Positions 27,090 to 36,277 of a stretch of DNA of 64,000 bases are shown here, piece by piece (position 1 is the stretch's first letter; the number at the start of each line of letters is the position of its first letter). The DNA is from Cupriavidus sp. MP-37 (lineage in GTDB: Bacteria; Pseudomonadota; Gammaproteobacteria; Burkholderiales; Burkholderiaceae). The notes under the pieces were generated by a model. It saw nothing but the letters and a program-made list of their open reading frames with translations. It was not told the origin of the DNA and did not search any database. The position numbers were made by a program, and so were the translations under genes. The DNA is taken from positions 434,001 to 498,000 of the forward strand of contig NZ_CP085345.1 in the NCBI RefSeq assembly GCF_020618415.1, read 5' to 3'.

Positions 27090-28262
27090 TTAGTCCTTGT
27101 GATCGCGCACAATGGCAACCAAAAGTTGGACTACGCCGGCCATGAGCAAGACGGCAAGCACAAACACCAGTGTGTTGTAGATGCGACGGGGTTCAAGCGG
27201 GTATTCGGGCTGAGTGGGCGACTGAAGAAGGGAAACCTTCTTGATCATACGAGTAGCCTCAATGCGCCCCTTCTCCAGCGCCACCAATGCCGTCTTGTAG
27301 ATGTCGTGCGCAAAGCTGGCCTCCATCTCAAGTCGACGAAACTCTTCTACCGTACGGTTCAAGGTTTTACCCCCTGGCGAGGCGAGCTTTGCCTGTTCCT
27401 GGCCCACCTGCTTCTCCACCGCTGCAATCTGCTGGTCAAGCTGGATAATATTCGGATGGTTCGGCACGAGGTAAGCCTGAAGCATGCGACGCTGCGTTTC
27501 AAGCTCCGTCCTTTGAGCTTCCAAACGTGCCACGATCGTGGCGAGGTTCTCTGCCGTTGCTTGAGGTGAAACAAGGCCCTTCTTGTCTTGGTAGTCCAGC
27601 AATTTTTGCCGTGCGCGCCCCGCCTCCTGATTGAGCTTTAGGACCTGCTCTTCCAAAAAGGCAACCTGACTTTGTGCGAGCGCGTGGGCCTTGTCGTTCA
27701 AGAAGCGTTCGCCCTCCCGTACCAGCATGCCGGTAATGGCATGGGCAGTCTTCGAATCGTAGCCCTGCGCTCGAACGACAAGCACGCCCGCGTAGTCGTC
27801 GAGTTCTATGCTGACGCGCGAGAGATAGTGGCGATGAAACCACTCTAGCGGCGCGTCCTTGAACCACATGCGGGAGAGAGGATCTCGATGCCAGTCACTG
27901 TAATGGGCACGCAGGCTCAATTCCGCATCAAGCTTCTTGAGCATGTCGACAGAGAGAAGGTGGTCGCGCAGCAATAGCTGGTCTGCCCGGCTCCCGACAC
28001 CTCCTCCGTTGAGCAAACTGGAAAAGTCCATGGTTTGCCCCCCGACCAGATCGGTACTCTGGACGATGACGTGTGCTTCCGACACATAACGATCGGAGGC
28101 CACAGCAAGCCAATAGATCGCTCCAAGCAAAGACGCGACAACAGCGGCTCCTATAATTTTCCTGCGCAAAAGGGCTGACCATAGCACGCGGCGCGGCCAG
28201 CTTGTGATCCGCGACGGAAGGCTGGTAGTTGTAGTTCGAGAAATTTCGGATGTGCTAATCAT
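27090..28262 (-). CDS. kpsE: capsule polysaccharide export inner-membrane protein KpsE
   Basis: A 390-aa polysaccharide co-polymerase (PCP-3) type protein. Seen: N-terminal transmembrane helix (IIGAAVVASLLGAIYWLAVA, about 36-55), a large periplasmic coiled-coil region rich in Gln, Leu and Glu (residues 190-320, e.g. SQVAFLEEQVLKLNQEAGRARQ split), and a C-terminal helix (TLVFVLAVLLMAGVVQLLVA) preceded by a Pro-rich PTQPEYPLEPRR motif. KpsE bridges the ABC transporter and KpsD. The start overlaps the stop of kpsT (ATGA). Confidence 0.88.
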   Translation of the reverse strand: MISTSEISRTTTTSLPSRITSWPRRVLWSALLRRKIIGAAVVASLLGAIYWLAVASDRYVSEAHVIVQSTDLVGGQTMDFSSLLNGGGVGSRADQLLLRDHLLSVDMLKKLDAELSLRAHYSDWHRDPLSRMWFKDAPLEWFHRHYLSRVSIELDDYAGVLVVRAQGYDSKTAHAITGMLVREGERFLNDKAHALAQSQVAFLEEQVLKLNQEAGRARQKLLDYQDKKGLVSPQATAENLATIVARLEAQRTELETQRRMLQAYLVPNHPNIIQLDQQIAAVEKQVGQEQAKLASPGGKTLNRTVEEFRRLEMEASFAHDIYKTALVALEKGRIEATRMIKKVSLLQSPTQPEYPLEPRRIYNTLVFVLAVLLMAGVVQLLVAIVRDHKD

Positions 28263-28924
28263 GCGCGCAGGCTCTCTTTATAGGCTTTCAGAGCATCGTC
28301 TATTTGGTCAAACCAATACGCTCGGCCTTCATTTATCCAAAGGCCGGCCTGGCAAAATTCCTTGAGCGTTGCCTCACCATGCGCAACCATGATCAGGCTC
28401 GCCCGATCAGCGAGATGCTTGAATGCAGAAGCCGCCTTTGCACGGAAAGCTGCATCACCGGCAGCAGTGACCTCGTCAGAGATGTAGACGTCGAAATCAA
28501 AGGCCAGTGAGAGCGCAAACTGCAGCCTGGAACGCATACCTGTCGAGTAGGTCTTAACCGGTTCGTCAAATGCAGATCCGATCGCAGCAAATTCCTGGAT
28601 GTATGCAAGACGATCAGGAATATCATCCTCATGGCCATGGATTCGGCAGACAAACTTGGCATTCTGCCGACCTGTTAGCGATCCTTGCAGACCGCCTCCG
28701 AAGCCCATTGGCCAGGAGACACGGCATTGCCGCTCAATGCGTCCCTTGTTTGGCTGGTCTACCCCTCCTACAATTCGCAGCAAGGTCGATTTGCCGGCAC
28801 CGTTGGAACCAATGAGTCCGACGTTGAGTTTCGGCGGAATAGCAAAGGAAACTCCCCGAAGAACCCATTTTCCGGGGCCATGGCTAGTCTGGTAGCGCTT
28901 ATGAACATCTTCGACAATGATCAT
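28259..28924 (-). CDS. kpsT: capsule ABC transporter ATP-binding protein KpsT
   Basis: A 221-aa ABC ATPase. Walker A GSNGAGKST (39-47), signature YSTGM (126-130), Walker B ending ISDE (D150, E151), switch histidine H182. Lacks long extensions, as is usual for KpsT of group 2 capsules. The start was placed at the ATG that overlaps the kpsM stop (ATGA); the longer frame lies inside kpsM. Together with KpsM it flips the lipid-linked capsule chain across the inner membrane at the cost of ATP. Confidence 0.92.
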   Translation of the reverse strand: MIIVEDVHKRYQTSHGPGKWVLRGVSFAIPPKLNVGLIGSNGAGKSTLLRIVGGVDQPNKGRIERQCRVSWPMGFGGGLQGSLTGRQNAKFVCRIHGHEDDIPDRLAYIQEFAAIGSAFDEPVKTYSTGMRSRLQFALSLAFDFDVYISDEVTAAGDAAFRAKAASAFKHLADRASLIMVAHGEATLKEFCQAGLWINEGRAYWFDQIDDALKAYKESLRA

Positions 28925-29712
28925 TGGGTTACCAGCTTCAAAGCAAAACGGCGATGCAAAGCCAAGCCGAGGAATACCATCACGACGCCACACCCATACA
29001 GATAGGCAATACTTGTGCCCGGTGCTGCGTGGTAGTAGGGAGCGAAGGCAAGTCTTGCCGCTTCAAGTCCATGCGCTACGGGATTGAAAAGGAGCCAGTC
29101 GCGATAAGGCTGCGAAACGAGGGCAATGGGGAACATCACACCCGAGATCATGTAAAGCGGCATCAGCATCAACTTGATAATGCGCCCTACTTCCGGCATG
29201 AGCTGATTGGGGACAGAAACGATCAGCCCAAACCCCAACCCCACCAGCCACAGCCCAAAAAATGACTCCAGCACAGCCAGCGGGTCGGCAGGTGTAACGT
29301 TGTGGCCTAACAATGCGGCTCCTGTCAGTAGCAGAGACGCTATTACGATCATGAGAAAGCCCTCCAGCCCCGCTCGTACCAAGGTAGTGTCAACTGGCTT
29401 GACTTGCCGGTATGTGAATAGCGCTTGATTAGCGCTAAGCGCATTCATTACTTGTGTGCCGGTCCGATTGAACATGAAGAATGCAAGCATGCCGACCATG
29501 ATCCAGACCGCCGTATCAATCCCCCCCACGGTGTGCACACTGATCACTGTATAAATGAACAGCAGATATGCGACATGGAAGACTGGTTCTGCAAACAACC
29601 AGAACCATGCCGCGCGCTCAGAGAAGAATCGACTCAGGGCCTCTCGCAGGAAAAGTGCCTTCCAAACGGCGAAAGTTATGGTCAACGACTTACGGGATTG
29701 ATGCGTTCTCAT
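28921..29712 (-). CDS. kpsM: capsule ABC transporter permease KpsM
   Basis: A 263-aa ABC-2 type permease with about six transmembrane segments (for example AWFWLFAEPVFHVAYLLFIY, FLMIVIASLLLTGAALLG, YLYGCGVVMVFLGLALH). The PLYMISGVMFPIALV stretch near the end is typical of the ABC-2/KpsM group. ATG at 29712 is favoured over an upstream GTG because it gives the standard KpsM length. A seven-base homopolymer (29521-29527) lies in the gene. First gene of the tightly coupled kpsMTE block. Confidence 0.9.
   Translation of the reverse strand: MRTHQSRKSLTITFAVWKALFLREALSRFFSERAAWFWLFAEPVFHVAYLLFIYTVISVHTVGGIDTAVWIMVGMLAFFMFNRTGTQVMNALSANQALFTYRQVKPVDTTLVRAGLEGFLMIVIASLLLTGAALLGHNVTPADPLAVLESFFGLWLVGLGFGLIVSVPNQLMPEVGRIIKLMLMPLYMISGVMFPIALVSQPYRDWLLFNPVAHGLEAARLAFAPYYHAAPGTSIAYLYGCGVVMVFLGLALHRRFALKLVTQ
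29521..29527. repeat. seven-base poly-C/G tract in kpsM
   Basis: Seven C on the plus strand, encoding VGGI on the opposite strand. The shortest of three homopolymer tracts in this locus; slippage would truncate the export permease. Confidence 0.6.
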
Positions 29713-29937
29713 TAGGAAGCGCCCACTAGAGTCGCCAGCCCGCAATCGGACGTGCACACTGCAGTCGTCGGCTGGCGGGGAATGCTTGCTCGGCCCGACC
29801 AGCGAGCATCCTCAAGCAAGCTAAAGCATTCAAGCCACTCAGCTCGTTCTAATTTTTGACCGAATTTAATCATTCCGCCTAACAATTTCCCGAGTTTCGA
29901 CACGAACTATATCCACTTCTTGCCGATACTTAACCGC

Positions 29938-31365
29938 CTATCCGAGCAGTCCCGCCAACAGATCTGCTGCTGCCCTTATCCCCCACGGACTACCGCTGTA
30001 TGCGTCAGCAATGACTAGACCTGCTGCACAAAACAATCTTGCGGGAACAAAACGATGTGCACGCCGGCCCCGGTTAGCAGGGACAGGCAGCAACATTTCG
30101 TCCGCGTAAAAGGATGAGTTAATTTGCGAAACTCGCGTCAGATAGCTTCTGAACCGTGTATACGCGCTAGTATCAACCGACCCTGGATCGTTCCAAAACT
30201 CGTCCAACGATCCCTGGTACGTCAATCCAGGCTTGGCATAGAAGCAGCGTCCGAGTGCGATCACTGGTACCCGGTGAAACAAGGCCTGCAAGCCCGTCGT
30301 TGAGTTGATCGTCACCAGGCCCATACAACGGTGCAGCAACGACGGCAAGTGTGCATCATGAATATAGAGTACCCGTTGACTGACGCCGAACCTGGCCGCG
30401 CAGGCTTCAATGGCAGTCGCGTAGTCCGTATGGCCACGATCCATTGGGTGATGCTTGACCACCAGGACACTATCCGCGGGCGCGTGCTGTGCAAATGAGT
30501 GAACTGTCCACTCTATGAAATCCTCGATACGCCGCCAAGGGCTGTGCACCCTGATCTGGCTATCGTTATAGACCTGTAGTGCGACCAGAAAGAAGTGTGG
30601 ATGCTCACTGGCGAGCAAGCACTTGCGGAGATCGCGCTCTTGCCAGCGGTATAGGTGCTTGCGGTAACCAGCCCTCACCCATTTGGCAAGCTCGATCAGC
30701 CCGAATGGCTTGTGGTGTCGGTAATACGGATACCTGCCGGCACCTATCATGCCACCAGCGAAATACAGGAATGAGTAGCACGCCATCAGGCGAAATGAGT
30801 GCTGAAATCTGCGAGCGCGAACAGGACGCTCAATCTTTGGCACTTCCGCCGTCGTCAAAGCTGTAAGCGGCGAGTCCGCGTTTACGCCTCCGGGCTCCAA
30901 GGTAATGTAGTCCGGACGAACGTAGCCCTCTTCAAAGACCCAGAACCCGATGTCTAGTGACTGAGCGAGGCGCGCAGCAATACGATGTTGCCGCCGGTGA
31001 TTGCCGAACACCACGATGGCGTCGATACCGCGCGTTGCAAGGAGGTTTCGCAGAAATGCTTCCCACTCAACCATCGGCCGATTGAACCGAACAACGTCGC
31101 CTTCCCGATAGAACAGATCATCGCCGCCATTGAAATTGACCTTGCATACGCAGAGTCCCGCCCCATGCAAGTAGTCCCGTAATCGAGCAAAGAACGGCCC
31201 GTTTGGACCTTGCAGCAATAGAACGCGCCGATACCTTGTTAGCTGACCAAAACCTGCCTGGTCGGGCAACGGCCGAGCAAGATTGACAGAAGGCTTTGCG
31301 AGCACCGCAACGCCCGGCGAATCGAATTCTGTCGCGCCTTCCGCCGGCGTCTTGAACAGCAACAT
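29938..31365 (-). CDS. kpsS: capsule polysaccharide Kdo-transferase KpsS
   Basis: A 475-aa KpsS/LipB-type protein that would add the first beta-Kdo residue to the lipid anchor of the capsule. Seen: YRRVLLLQGPNGPFFARL near the start, the VVFGNHRRQH and FEEGYVRPDYITLE block (the EEGY-R motif of this family), and later VLVVKHHPMDRGHTDY followed by LVTINSTTGLQALFHRVPV and a Pro-Gly-Leu-Thr-Tyr-Gln-Gly block. ATG at 31365 chosen; a GTG 12 bases upstream is an alternative. First gene of the capsule unit, 225 bp upstream of kpsM; the gap shows nothing recognisable. Confidence 0.88.
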   Translation of the reverse strand: MLLFKTPAEGATEFDSPGVAVLAKPSVNLARPLPDQAGFGQLTRYRRVLLLQGPNGPFFARLRDYLHGAGLCVCKVNFNGGDDLFYREGDVVRFNRPMVEWEAFLRNLLATRGIDAIVVFGNHRRQHRIAARLAQSLDIGFWVFEEGYVRPDYITLEPGGVNADSPLTALTTAEVPKIERPVRARRFQHSFRLMACYSFLYFAGGMIGAGRYPYYRHHKPFGLIELAKWVRAGYRKHLYRWQERDLRKCLLASEHPHFFLVALQVYNDSQIRVHSPWRRIEDFIEWTVHSFAQHAPADSVLVVKHHPMDRGHTDYATAIEACAARFGVSQRVLYIHDAHLPSLLHRCMGLVTINSTTGLQALFHRVPVIALGRCFYAKPGLTYQGSLDEFWNDPGSVDTSAYTRFRSYLTRVSQINSSFYADEMLLPVPANRGRRAHRFVPARLFCAAGLVIADAYSGSPWGIRAAADLLAGLLG

Positions 31366-31377
31366 CCTTGACCCCAC

Positions 31378-32505
31378 TCTTGCTTGTTATCCGCTGCTAA
31401 GTTCTTTGCTGAAGACTTCACCAGGTCGCGAGGCAGACGAAGTACCGCAGCATGATTGACCAGAGTCAAATCAAGCATGCTGGCCAGAGGCATCCCCGTA
31501 GCGTGCCTGAGCGACGCGAAGTGCACACGACGCTAGGTTCTTGTAGCGGCTTGGCCGCCGCCCTATGCCCATGGCTCCTTATACGTCGCTCCCTTCCCTA
31601 CAATGAGTCACTCTTCCAGGGGCCTAACCGCAAGGCCCAAAAATTGGTTCAACCTGCGAGCGGCATCGCGCCGGCTGTCGATCTGGTGCTTGCTCATTAT
31701 TGAATTTGCCTACTTCTGAGCAGCGCCTTATACGGCATCCGTCAATTCAGCACGCAATACTAATGTGCACTTGCAGCGAGCGCAACATCTAGTAACAAAT
31801 TTCCACATCATCCCCCAAAGAGGGGTAGGGCGTCACTTCGGGCGAGCAGAGGCGGCCCTGATAGTTCACTTAGCAGAGAAACGTGGTCTATTCAGCACTG
31901 GGGAAAGCCGCGCCAGAGCTGGGTTCCAGCCTTACGGGCATATGAGTCTGCTGCTTTGCAGCAAGGGGAGACTTTTCCAAAGTCACCCGTTCAACGAAAG
32001 GGACAACTTATTACTCTCAACCGAGTAGATAACAGTTTCCTAACGATAAAAATTTGATTATGTATTAAATGCATTAATTAATATCGAAATAGTAACAGAC
32101 GCCTCTCAATATAATGGACGGGAAATTAATGTGCCGTGACGACGCTCGTTAGAGCGCAAAGGCGATCCTCCCAAGAAGCCGGCTGTGGGGGCGGAACGTA
32201 AACCTGCGGGCGAAGCCGTGAACACGAAAACTCGCGAGTTGTCTCGTAGAAGTGGGAAGAAACCCTATGCTATTTCTTCGAATTGTCGAGGACTGAAGGC
32301 TCCGACGTGCGTGGCATAGCCTCGGCGCACGCCTGCGCAATGAAGCATTTACTTAGTACTTTCTTAAGAGTGCGGTCGCTTTCGGTCCGCTCCGATCTAC
32401 TGCCGGACCGGAAAACCGCGCCGAAAAGCGTCGCAGTAGGTAAGCATTAACGCCCTTGTTTCGCAACTGCAGCTTCAAGTCAGCGCTCTCACCCACGTTC
32501 TGGCG
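31378..32505. other. gene-free region upstream of the capsule locus
   Basis: About 1.1 kb without a credible gene. The part near 32030-32110 is strongly AT-rich (TTAATTAATATC) and is the most likely site of the capsule promoter: on the minus strand TTGAGA and GATATT are about 18 bp apart there, though matches are modest. The short open frames at 31.45-31.7 and 31.77-32.03 kb look random. No tRNA, integrase or insertion-sequence remnant was recognised. Confidence 0.5.
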
Positions 32506-33594
32506 CTAGCTCAGGCGATACCAGTAGCTTCCATCCATGCCCAATTCCCGCACCGCCTCCCCCCGCGCCAACAAGTAGTTCAAATGCGCAATACTCTCCC
32601 CCGTCGCCATCCCCAGCAGCCCGCCACTCCCCGTGATAGGCCGCGAAAACAGTTCCCCGAACACATCCACCGCGCGCCTGGGTTCGGCCAGCGCCCCGCG
32701 CAGCCGGTCCAGCGCCTGCATCTGGCTGGCTCGCAGATAGTCGATCCGCGCGTGCAGCCCGCGGAACGGTTCGTTGTGCGCCGGCAGCACCAGCACGTCG
32801 TCCGGCACGGCGGCGCGGACCTTGTCTAGCGAGGCCAGCCAGTCGGCCATCGGATCGGCGTCGGGCTCGGTCGGGAACACGGATACGTTGGACGAGATGC
32901 GCGGCAGCACCTGGTCGCCGGATACCAGCAGCTTCAGCGCCGGGCAGAACAGGCAGGCATGTTCTGGGGAGTGGCCGGTGCCGACGATGACCTGCCAGTC
33001 GTGCGCGCCGATGCGGACGGTATCGCCGTCGGACAGTCGGCGGAAGCTTTCGGGCAGGGCGTGAACATATTTGCCGAAGCCGCCGAAGCGGGTGCGATAC
33101 ACCTCGATCGCTTCGTCATCCCAGCCGGCCTTGCGATAGAACGCGATCGCGTCGTCCGGCGCGGCGCGCCCGGTATCGGCGGCGAGCACGCGGCACATCA
33201 GGTATTCGAGCCGCGTCATCCACAGCTGGCAATCAAACTTGCCGGTCAGCCAGCCGGCCATGCCGATGTGGTCGGGATGCATATGGGTCACGAACAGCCT
33301 GGTCAGCCCGCCCTCGAGAGCGCCGCCAGCGGCGAACAGCGCGCGCCAGGCTTGCGCGGTTTCCGGGGTCTGCAGGCCGGCATCGACCGCGGCCCAGCCG
33401 CTGCCGTCGCGGATGGCCCACAGGTTGATATGGTTCAGGCCGAGCGGCATCGGCATGCGCAGCCACAGGACGCCGGGTGCGACTTCCCGGGCGCGGCCGG
33501 GTTCGGGGGCGTCGCCGCAGGGGTAGTCGAGTTCGGGCTTTTGGAGGGAGATGGGGGCAGCTGCGAGCGCGATGTCGGGGGATTGGGCGGTCAT
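32506..33594 (-). CDS. metallo-beta-lactamase-fold hydrolase
   Basis: A 362-aa protein with the MBL metal motif THMHPDHIG (about 104-112), a later GTGHSPEHACLF histidine block, the Asp of SGDQVLPR and a final LPAHNEPF histidine. These give both metal sites of the fold. The N-terminal LRMPMPLGLNHINLWAI strand is typical of the family, as is the C-terminal helical domain of about 90 aa that begins after RGLHARID. Substrate unknown; such proteins act on thioesters, lactones or related bonds. Monocistronic; faces the promoter region of the capsule locus. Confidence 0.82.
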   Translation of the reverse strand: MTAQSPDIALAAAPISLQKPELDYPCGDAPEPGRAREVAPGVLWLRMPMPLGLNHINLWAIRDGSGWAAVDAGLQTPETAQAWRALFAAGGALEGGLTRLFVTHMHPDHIGMAGWLTGKFDCQLWMTRLEYLMCRVLAADTGRAAPDDAIAFYRKAGWDDEAIEVYRTRFGGFGKYVHALPESFRRLSDGDTVRIGAHDWQVIVGTGHSPEHACLFCPALKLLVSGDQVLPRISSNVSVFPTEPDADPMADWLASLDKVRAAVPDDVLVLPAHNEPFRGLHARIDYLRASQMQALDRLRGALAEPRRAVDVFGELFSRPITGSGGLLGMATGESIAHLNYLLARGEAVRELGMDGSYWYRLS

Positions 33595-33751
33595 CGGTGT
33601 CTGGGCCGGTGGGCCGGCCGTGCTGTGCGCCGTGGCCGGGGCAGCGATGCTACCGGCCCGGCGCGTTATGGATAGCTGACACCTTAGCCCAGATGGGCGA
33701 TTCCTGCCACGCGCGCCCCGCCCGCGTTCCGGCCCCTGAAACGATGCCCGG

Positions 33752-33901
33752 CTAGCGCGCCGTTGCCGGCAGGACTTTGCCCGGATTGAGCAGGTTCAGC
33801 GGATCCAGCGCCTGCTTCACCTGCCACATCAGTTCCAGCTCCACCTGCGACTTGTAGCGCGTCAGGTCGTCGCGCTTGGCCACGCCGATGCCATGCTCGG
33901 C
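33752..33901 (-). pseudogene. C-terminal remnant of an FAD-linked oxidase (GlcD/2-hydroxyacid dehydrogenase type)
   Basis: The last 49 codons of a VAO-family flavoenzyme: AEHGIGVAKRDDL, then YKSQVELELMWQVKQALDP and NLLNPGKVLP, the usual C-terminus of GlcD/D-lactate-type dehydrogenases. The rest of the gene, which should be about 450 codons, is missing: upstream the sequence passes at once into the 3' end of the aldolase gene. It therefore looks like a deletion scar. The open frame runs a little further upstream but no longer resembles the family. Confidence 0.75.
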
Positions 33902-33926
33902 TGGTGCATGGTCGAGAAGGTACGGG

Positions 33927-34733
33927 TCAATATGCGGCGGAAGGCTTGTCGGCAGCGGCACCTGGCTGCGGCTCGCGGAACGAAGCGGCAAGCTTGCGCG
34001 CGGCATTGGCATACAACATCACGTCCACGCCGGTGGCCACGAAGGTGCAGCCCAGGTCCAGGTAGCGGCGCGCGAGCGCGGGGTCCGACGTCAGCGTGCC
34101 GGCGGCTTTGCCGCTGGCGATGATGGTGCGCATCGCGCCTTCTATGGCGGCCTGCACGTCCGGATGGCCGGGGCGGCCGCGGTAGCCCATCGAGGCGGCG
34201 AGGTCGGCCGGTCCGATGAAGACGCCGTCGACGCCGTCCACCGCGCAGATCGCTTCCAGGTTCTGCAGCGCGGTGACGGTTTCGGCCTGCACCAGCAGGC
34301 AGATTTCGTCGTCGGCCACGTCGAGGTAATCGGTGCGCGCGCTCCACTGCGAGGCGCGTGCAATGGCGCTGCCCACGCCGCGGATGCCATTCGGCGGGTA
34401 GCGCGTAGCGCTGACCAGCGCGCGCGCCTGCTCTGCGGTATCCACCATCGGCACCAGCAGGCTGCGCGCACCGATATCCAGCAGCTGCTTGATCAGCGGC
34501 ACTTCGCCGGCCACGGCGCGCACCACGGGCTGGACCGGATACGGCGCCACCGCCTGCAGCGCATGCAGCGTCGAGCGCAGGTCGTTGGGCGCGTGCTCGC
34601 CGTCGATCAGCAGCCAGTCGAAGCCGGCGGTGGCCGAGACTTCGGCCAGGTACGGCGTCGCCATCGACAGCCACAGGCCGATCTGCGCCTGGCGCGCGGC
34701 CAGTGCGGTCTTGAAGGGATTGTTTGCGGGCAT
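33927..34733 (-). CDS. HpcH/HpaI-family class II aldolase
   Basis: A 268-aa (beta/alpha)8 aldolase. Seen: [20 protein letters not shown], the DGEHAP catalytic histidine block (about 43-48), the metal-binding Glu in [17 protein letters not shown] and Asp in [12 protein letters not shown]. The family cleaves 2-keto-3-deoxy or 4-hydroxy-2-oxo acids into pyruvate and an aldehyde, like GarL acting on 5-keto-4-deoxyglucarate. AGGAG lies just before the ATG. Located after the semialdehyde dehydrogenase and GarD-like dehydratase genes on the same strand, so a role in hexarate or sugar-acid breakdown is likely. Confidence 0.85.
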   Translation of the reverse strand: MPANNPFKTALAARQAQIGLWLSMATPYLAEVSATAGFDWLLIDGEHAPNDLRSTLHALQAVAPYPVQPVVRAVAGEVPLIKQLLDIGARSLLVPMVDTAEQARALVSATRYPPNGIRGVGSAIARASQWSARTDYLDVADDEICLLVQAETVTALQNLEAICAVDGVDGVFIGPADLAASMGYRGRPGHPDVQAAIEGAMRTIIASGKAAGTLTSDPALARRYLDLGCTFVATGVDVMLYANAARKLAASFREPQPGAAADKPSAAY

Positions 34734-34770
34734 GGGAACTCCTGGTGCGAAGAGGATGGCGCGTGGCGCT

Positions 34771-36243
34771 TCAGCCTAGCTGGCCCTGGCAAAGGTACTT
34801 GGTATGCATGTAGTCGTCCAGCCCGTGGCGCGAGCCCTCGCGCCCGTAGCCGGATTCCTTGACGCCGCCGAACGGCGCCGCCTCGGCCGCGATCGCGCCT
34901 TCGTTGATGCCGACCATGCCGGTCTCCAGCGCCTGCGCCACGCGCCAGATGCGGCGGATGTCGTTGGAGTAGAAGTACGCGGCCAGGCCGAACGGGGTGT
35001 CGTTGGCGTCGCGGATCACCTCGGCTTCGTCGCGGAAGCGGAAGATCGGCGCGACCGGGCCGAAGGTCTCTTCGCACGACAGTTCCATCGCCGGCGTGGC
35101 ATCGACCAGCACCGTCGGCGCGTAGTAGTGCGGACCATCGGCGCTGCGCACGCGCTTGCCGCCGGTGACCACGCGTGCGCCCCTGACGACCGCATCATCG
35201 ACATGGCGCGCGATCTTGTCGACGGCGCGGGCATTGATCATGGGACCGATCTGTGCGTCGTCTTCGGTTGCGGGACCGACATGGAGCGCGCCCACGCGCT
35301 GCGCCAGGCGCTCGACGAACGCGTCGTGCACGGCGTCATGCACATAGACCCGATTCGGGCACACGCAGGTCTGTCCGCCGTTGCGGAACTTGGACGCCAT
35401 CAGGCCATCGACCGCGGCATCGAGATCGGCATCGTCGAAGACGATGAAGGGCGCGTTGCCGCCCAGCTCCAGCGAGAGCTTCTTCAGCGTGGCCGCCGAT
35501 TCGCGCGCCAGGTGCTTGCCGACCGGCGTGGAGCCGGTGAACGTGACCTTGCGCACGCGGCTGTCCGCCAGCCAGGCGTCGACCACGCCGGGCGTGCGCT
35601 CGCGCGAGGCCGTGACGAGGTTGACCACACCCGCCGGCATGCCGGCCTGTTGCGCCAGCCACGCCAGCGCCAGCGCCGTCAGCGGCGTGTCTTCGGCGGG
35701 CTTGGCCACTACCGTGCAGCCGGCGGCCAGCGCGGGCGCGATCTTGCGGGCGATCATCGCCAGCGGGAAGTTCCAGGGCGTAATGGCAGCGACCACGCCC
35801 ACTGGTTCCTTCAGCACCAGCAGCTTGCGGCCCGGCACCGCTTCCGCGACGATGTCGCCGCAGATGCGCGTGGCTTCCTCGGCAAACCACTCCACGTACG
35901 ACGCGCCGTACTGCACCTCGCCGCGCGCTTCCTTCAGCGGCTTGCCCTGTTCGGTCGAGATGATGCGCGCCAGGTCTTCCTGGTGGTCAAGGATCAGCGC
36001 ATGCCAGCGCTTGAGCAGCTGCGCACGTTCGCGCGCGGGCCGGCGGCTCCATGCCGGGAACGCCACGGCGGCGGCGTCGACGGCCAGGCGCGCATCGCCG
36101 GCATCGCTGTCGGCCACGTTAGCGAAGGTTTCAGCGGTGGCCGGATCGGTCACGGCAAAGCGCGCTGCCAGTCCGGCATCGCGCCATTGGCCGTCGATCA
36201 GGTTCTGGCTGCGCAGCAGCGTTGGCTCGGAAAGCTTCAACAT
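34771..36243 (-). CDS. gabD: NAD(P)-dependent semialdehyde dehydrogenase (GabD-like)
   Basis: A 490-aa aldehyde dehydrogenase superfamily protein. Seen: the WNFPLAM nucleotide-binding entry, [13 protein letters not shown] (Rossmann Gly motif), [12 protein letters not shown] with the catalytic Glu, and [11 protein letters not shown] with the catalytic Cys. The pattern is of succinate-semialdehyde dehydrogenase type; in this context it could also oxidise 2-oxoglutarate semialdehyde or tartronate semialdehyde from sugar acids. ATG at 36243 preferred over a TTG that overlaps the upstream gene. Confidence 0.83.
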   Translation of the reverse strand: MLKLSEPTLLRSQNLIDGQWRDAGLAARFAVTDPATAETFANVADSDAGDARLAVDAAAVAFPAWSRRPARERAQLLKRWHALILDHQEDLARIISTEQGKPLKEARGEVQYGASYVEWFAEEATRICGDIVAEAVPGRKLLVLKEPVGVVAAITPWNFPLAMIARKIAPALAAGCTVVAKPAEDTPLTALALAWLAQQAGMPAGVVNLVTASRERTPGVVDAWLADSRVRKVTFTGSTPVGKHLARESAATLKKLSLELGGNAPFIVFDDADLDAAVDGLMASKFRNGGQTCVCPNRVYVHDAVHDAFVERLAQRVGALHVGPATEDDAQIGPMINARAVDKIARHVDDAVVRGARVVTGGKRVRSADGPHYYAPTVLVDATPAMELSCEETFGPVAPIFRFRDEAEVIRDANDTPFGLAAYFYSNDIRRIWRVAQALETGMVGINEGAIAAEAAPFGGVKESGYGREGSRHGLDDYMHTKYLCQGQLG

Positions 36244-36277
36244 CGATATGTGTGCGGAGAGATTGGTAGAACGCGGC

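Noticed and set aside
31452..32028. Two short open frames upstream of the capsule locus
   Set aside because: Composition looks random, no ribosome site, no recognisable family; treated as gene-free DNA.
12130..32340. Search for tRNA, integrase or insertion sequence at the capsule locus borders
   Set aside because: None recognised; island status rests on composition and gene content only.
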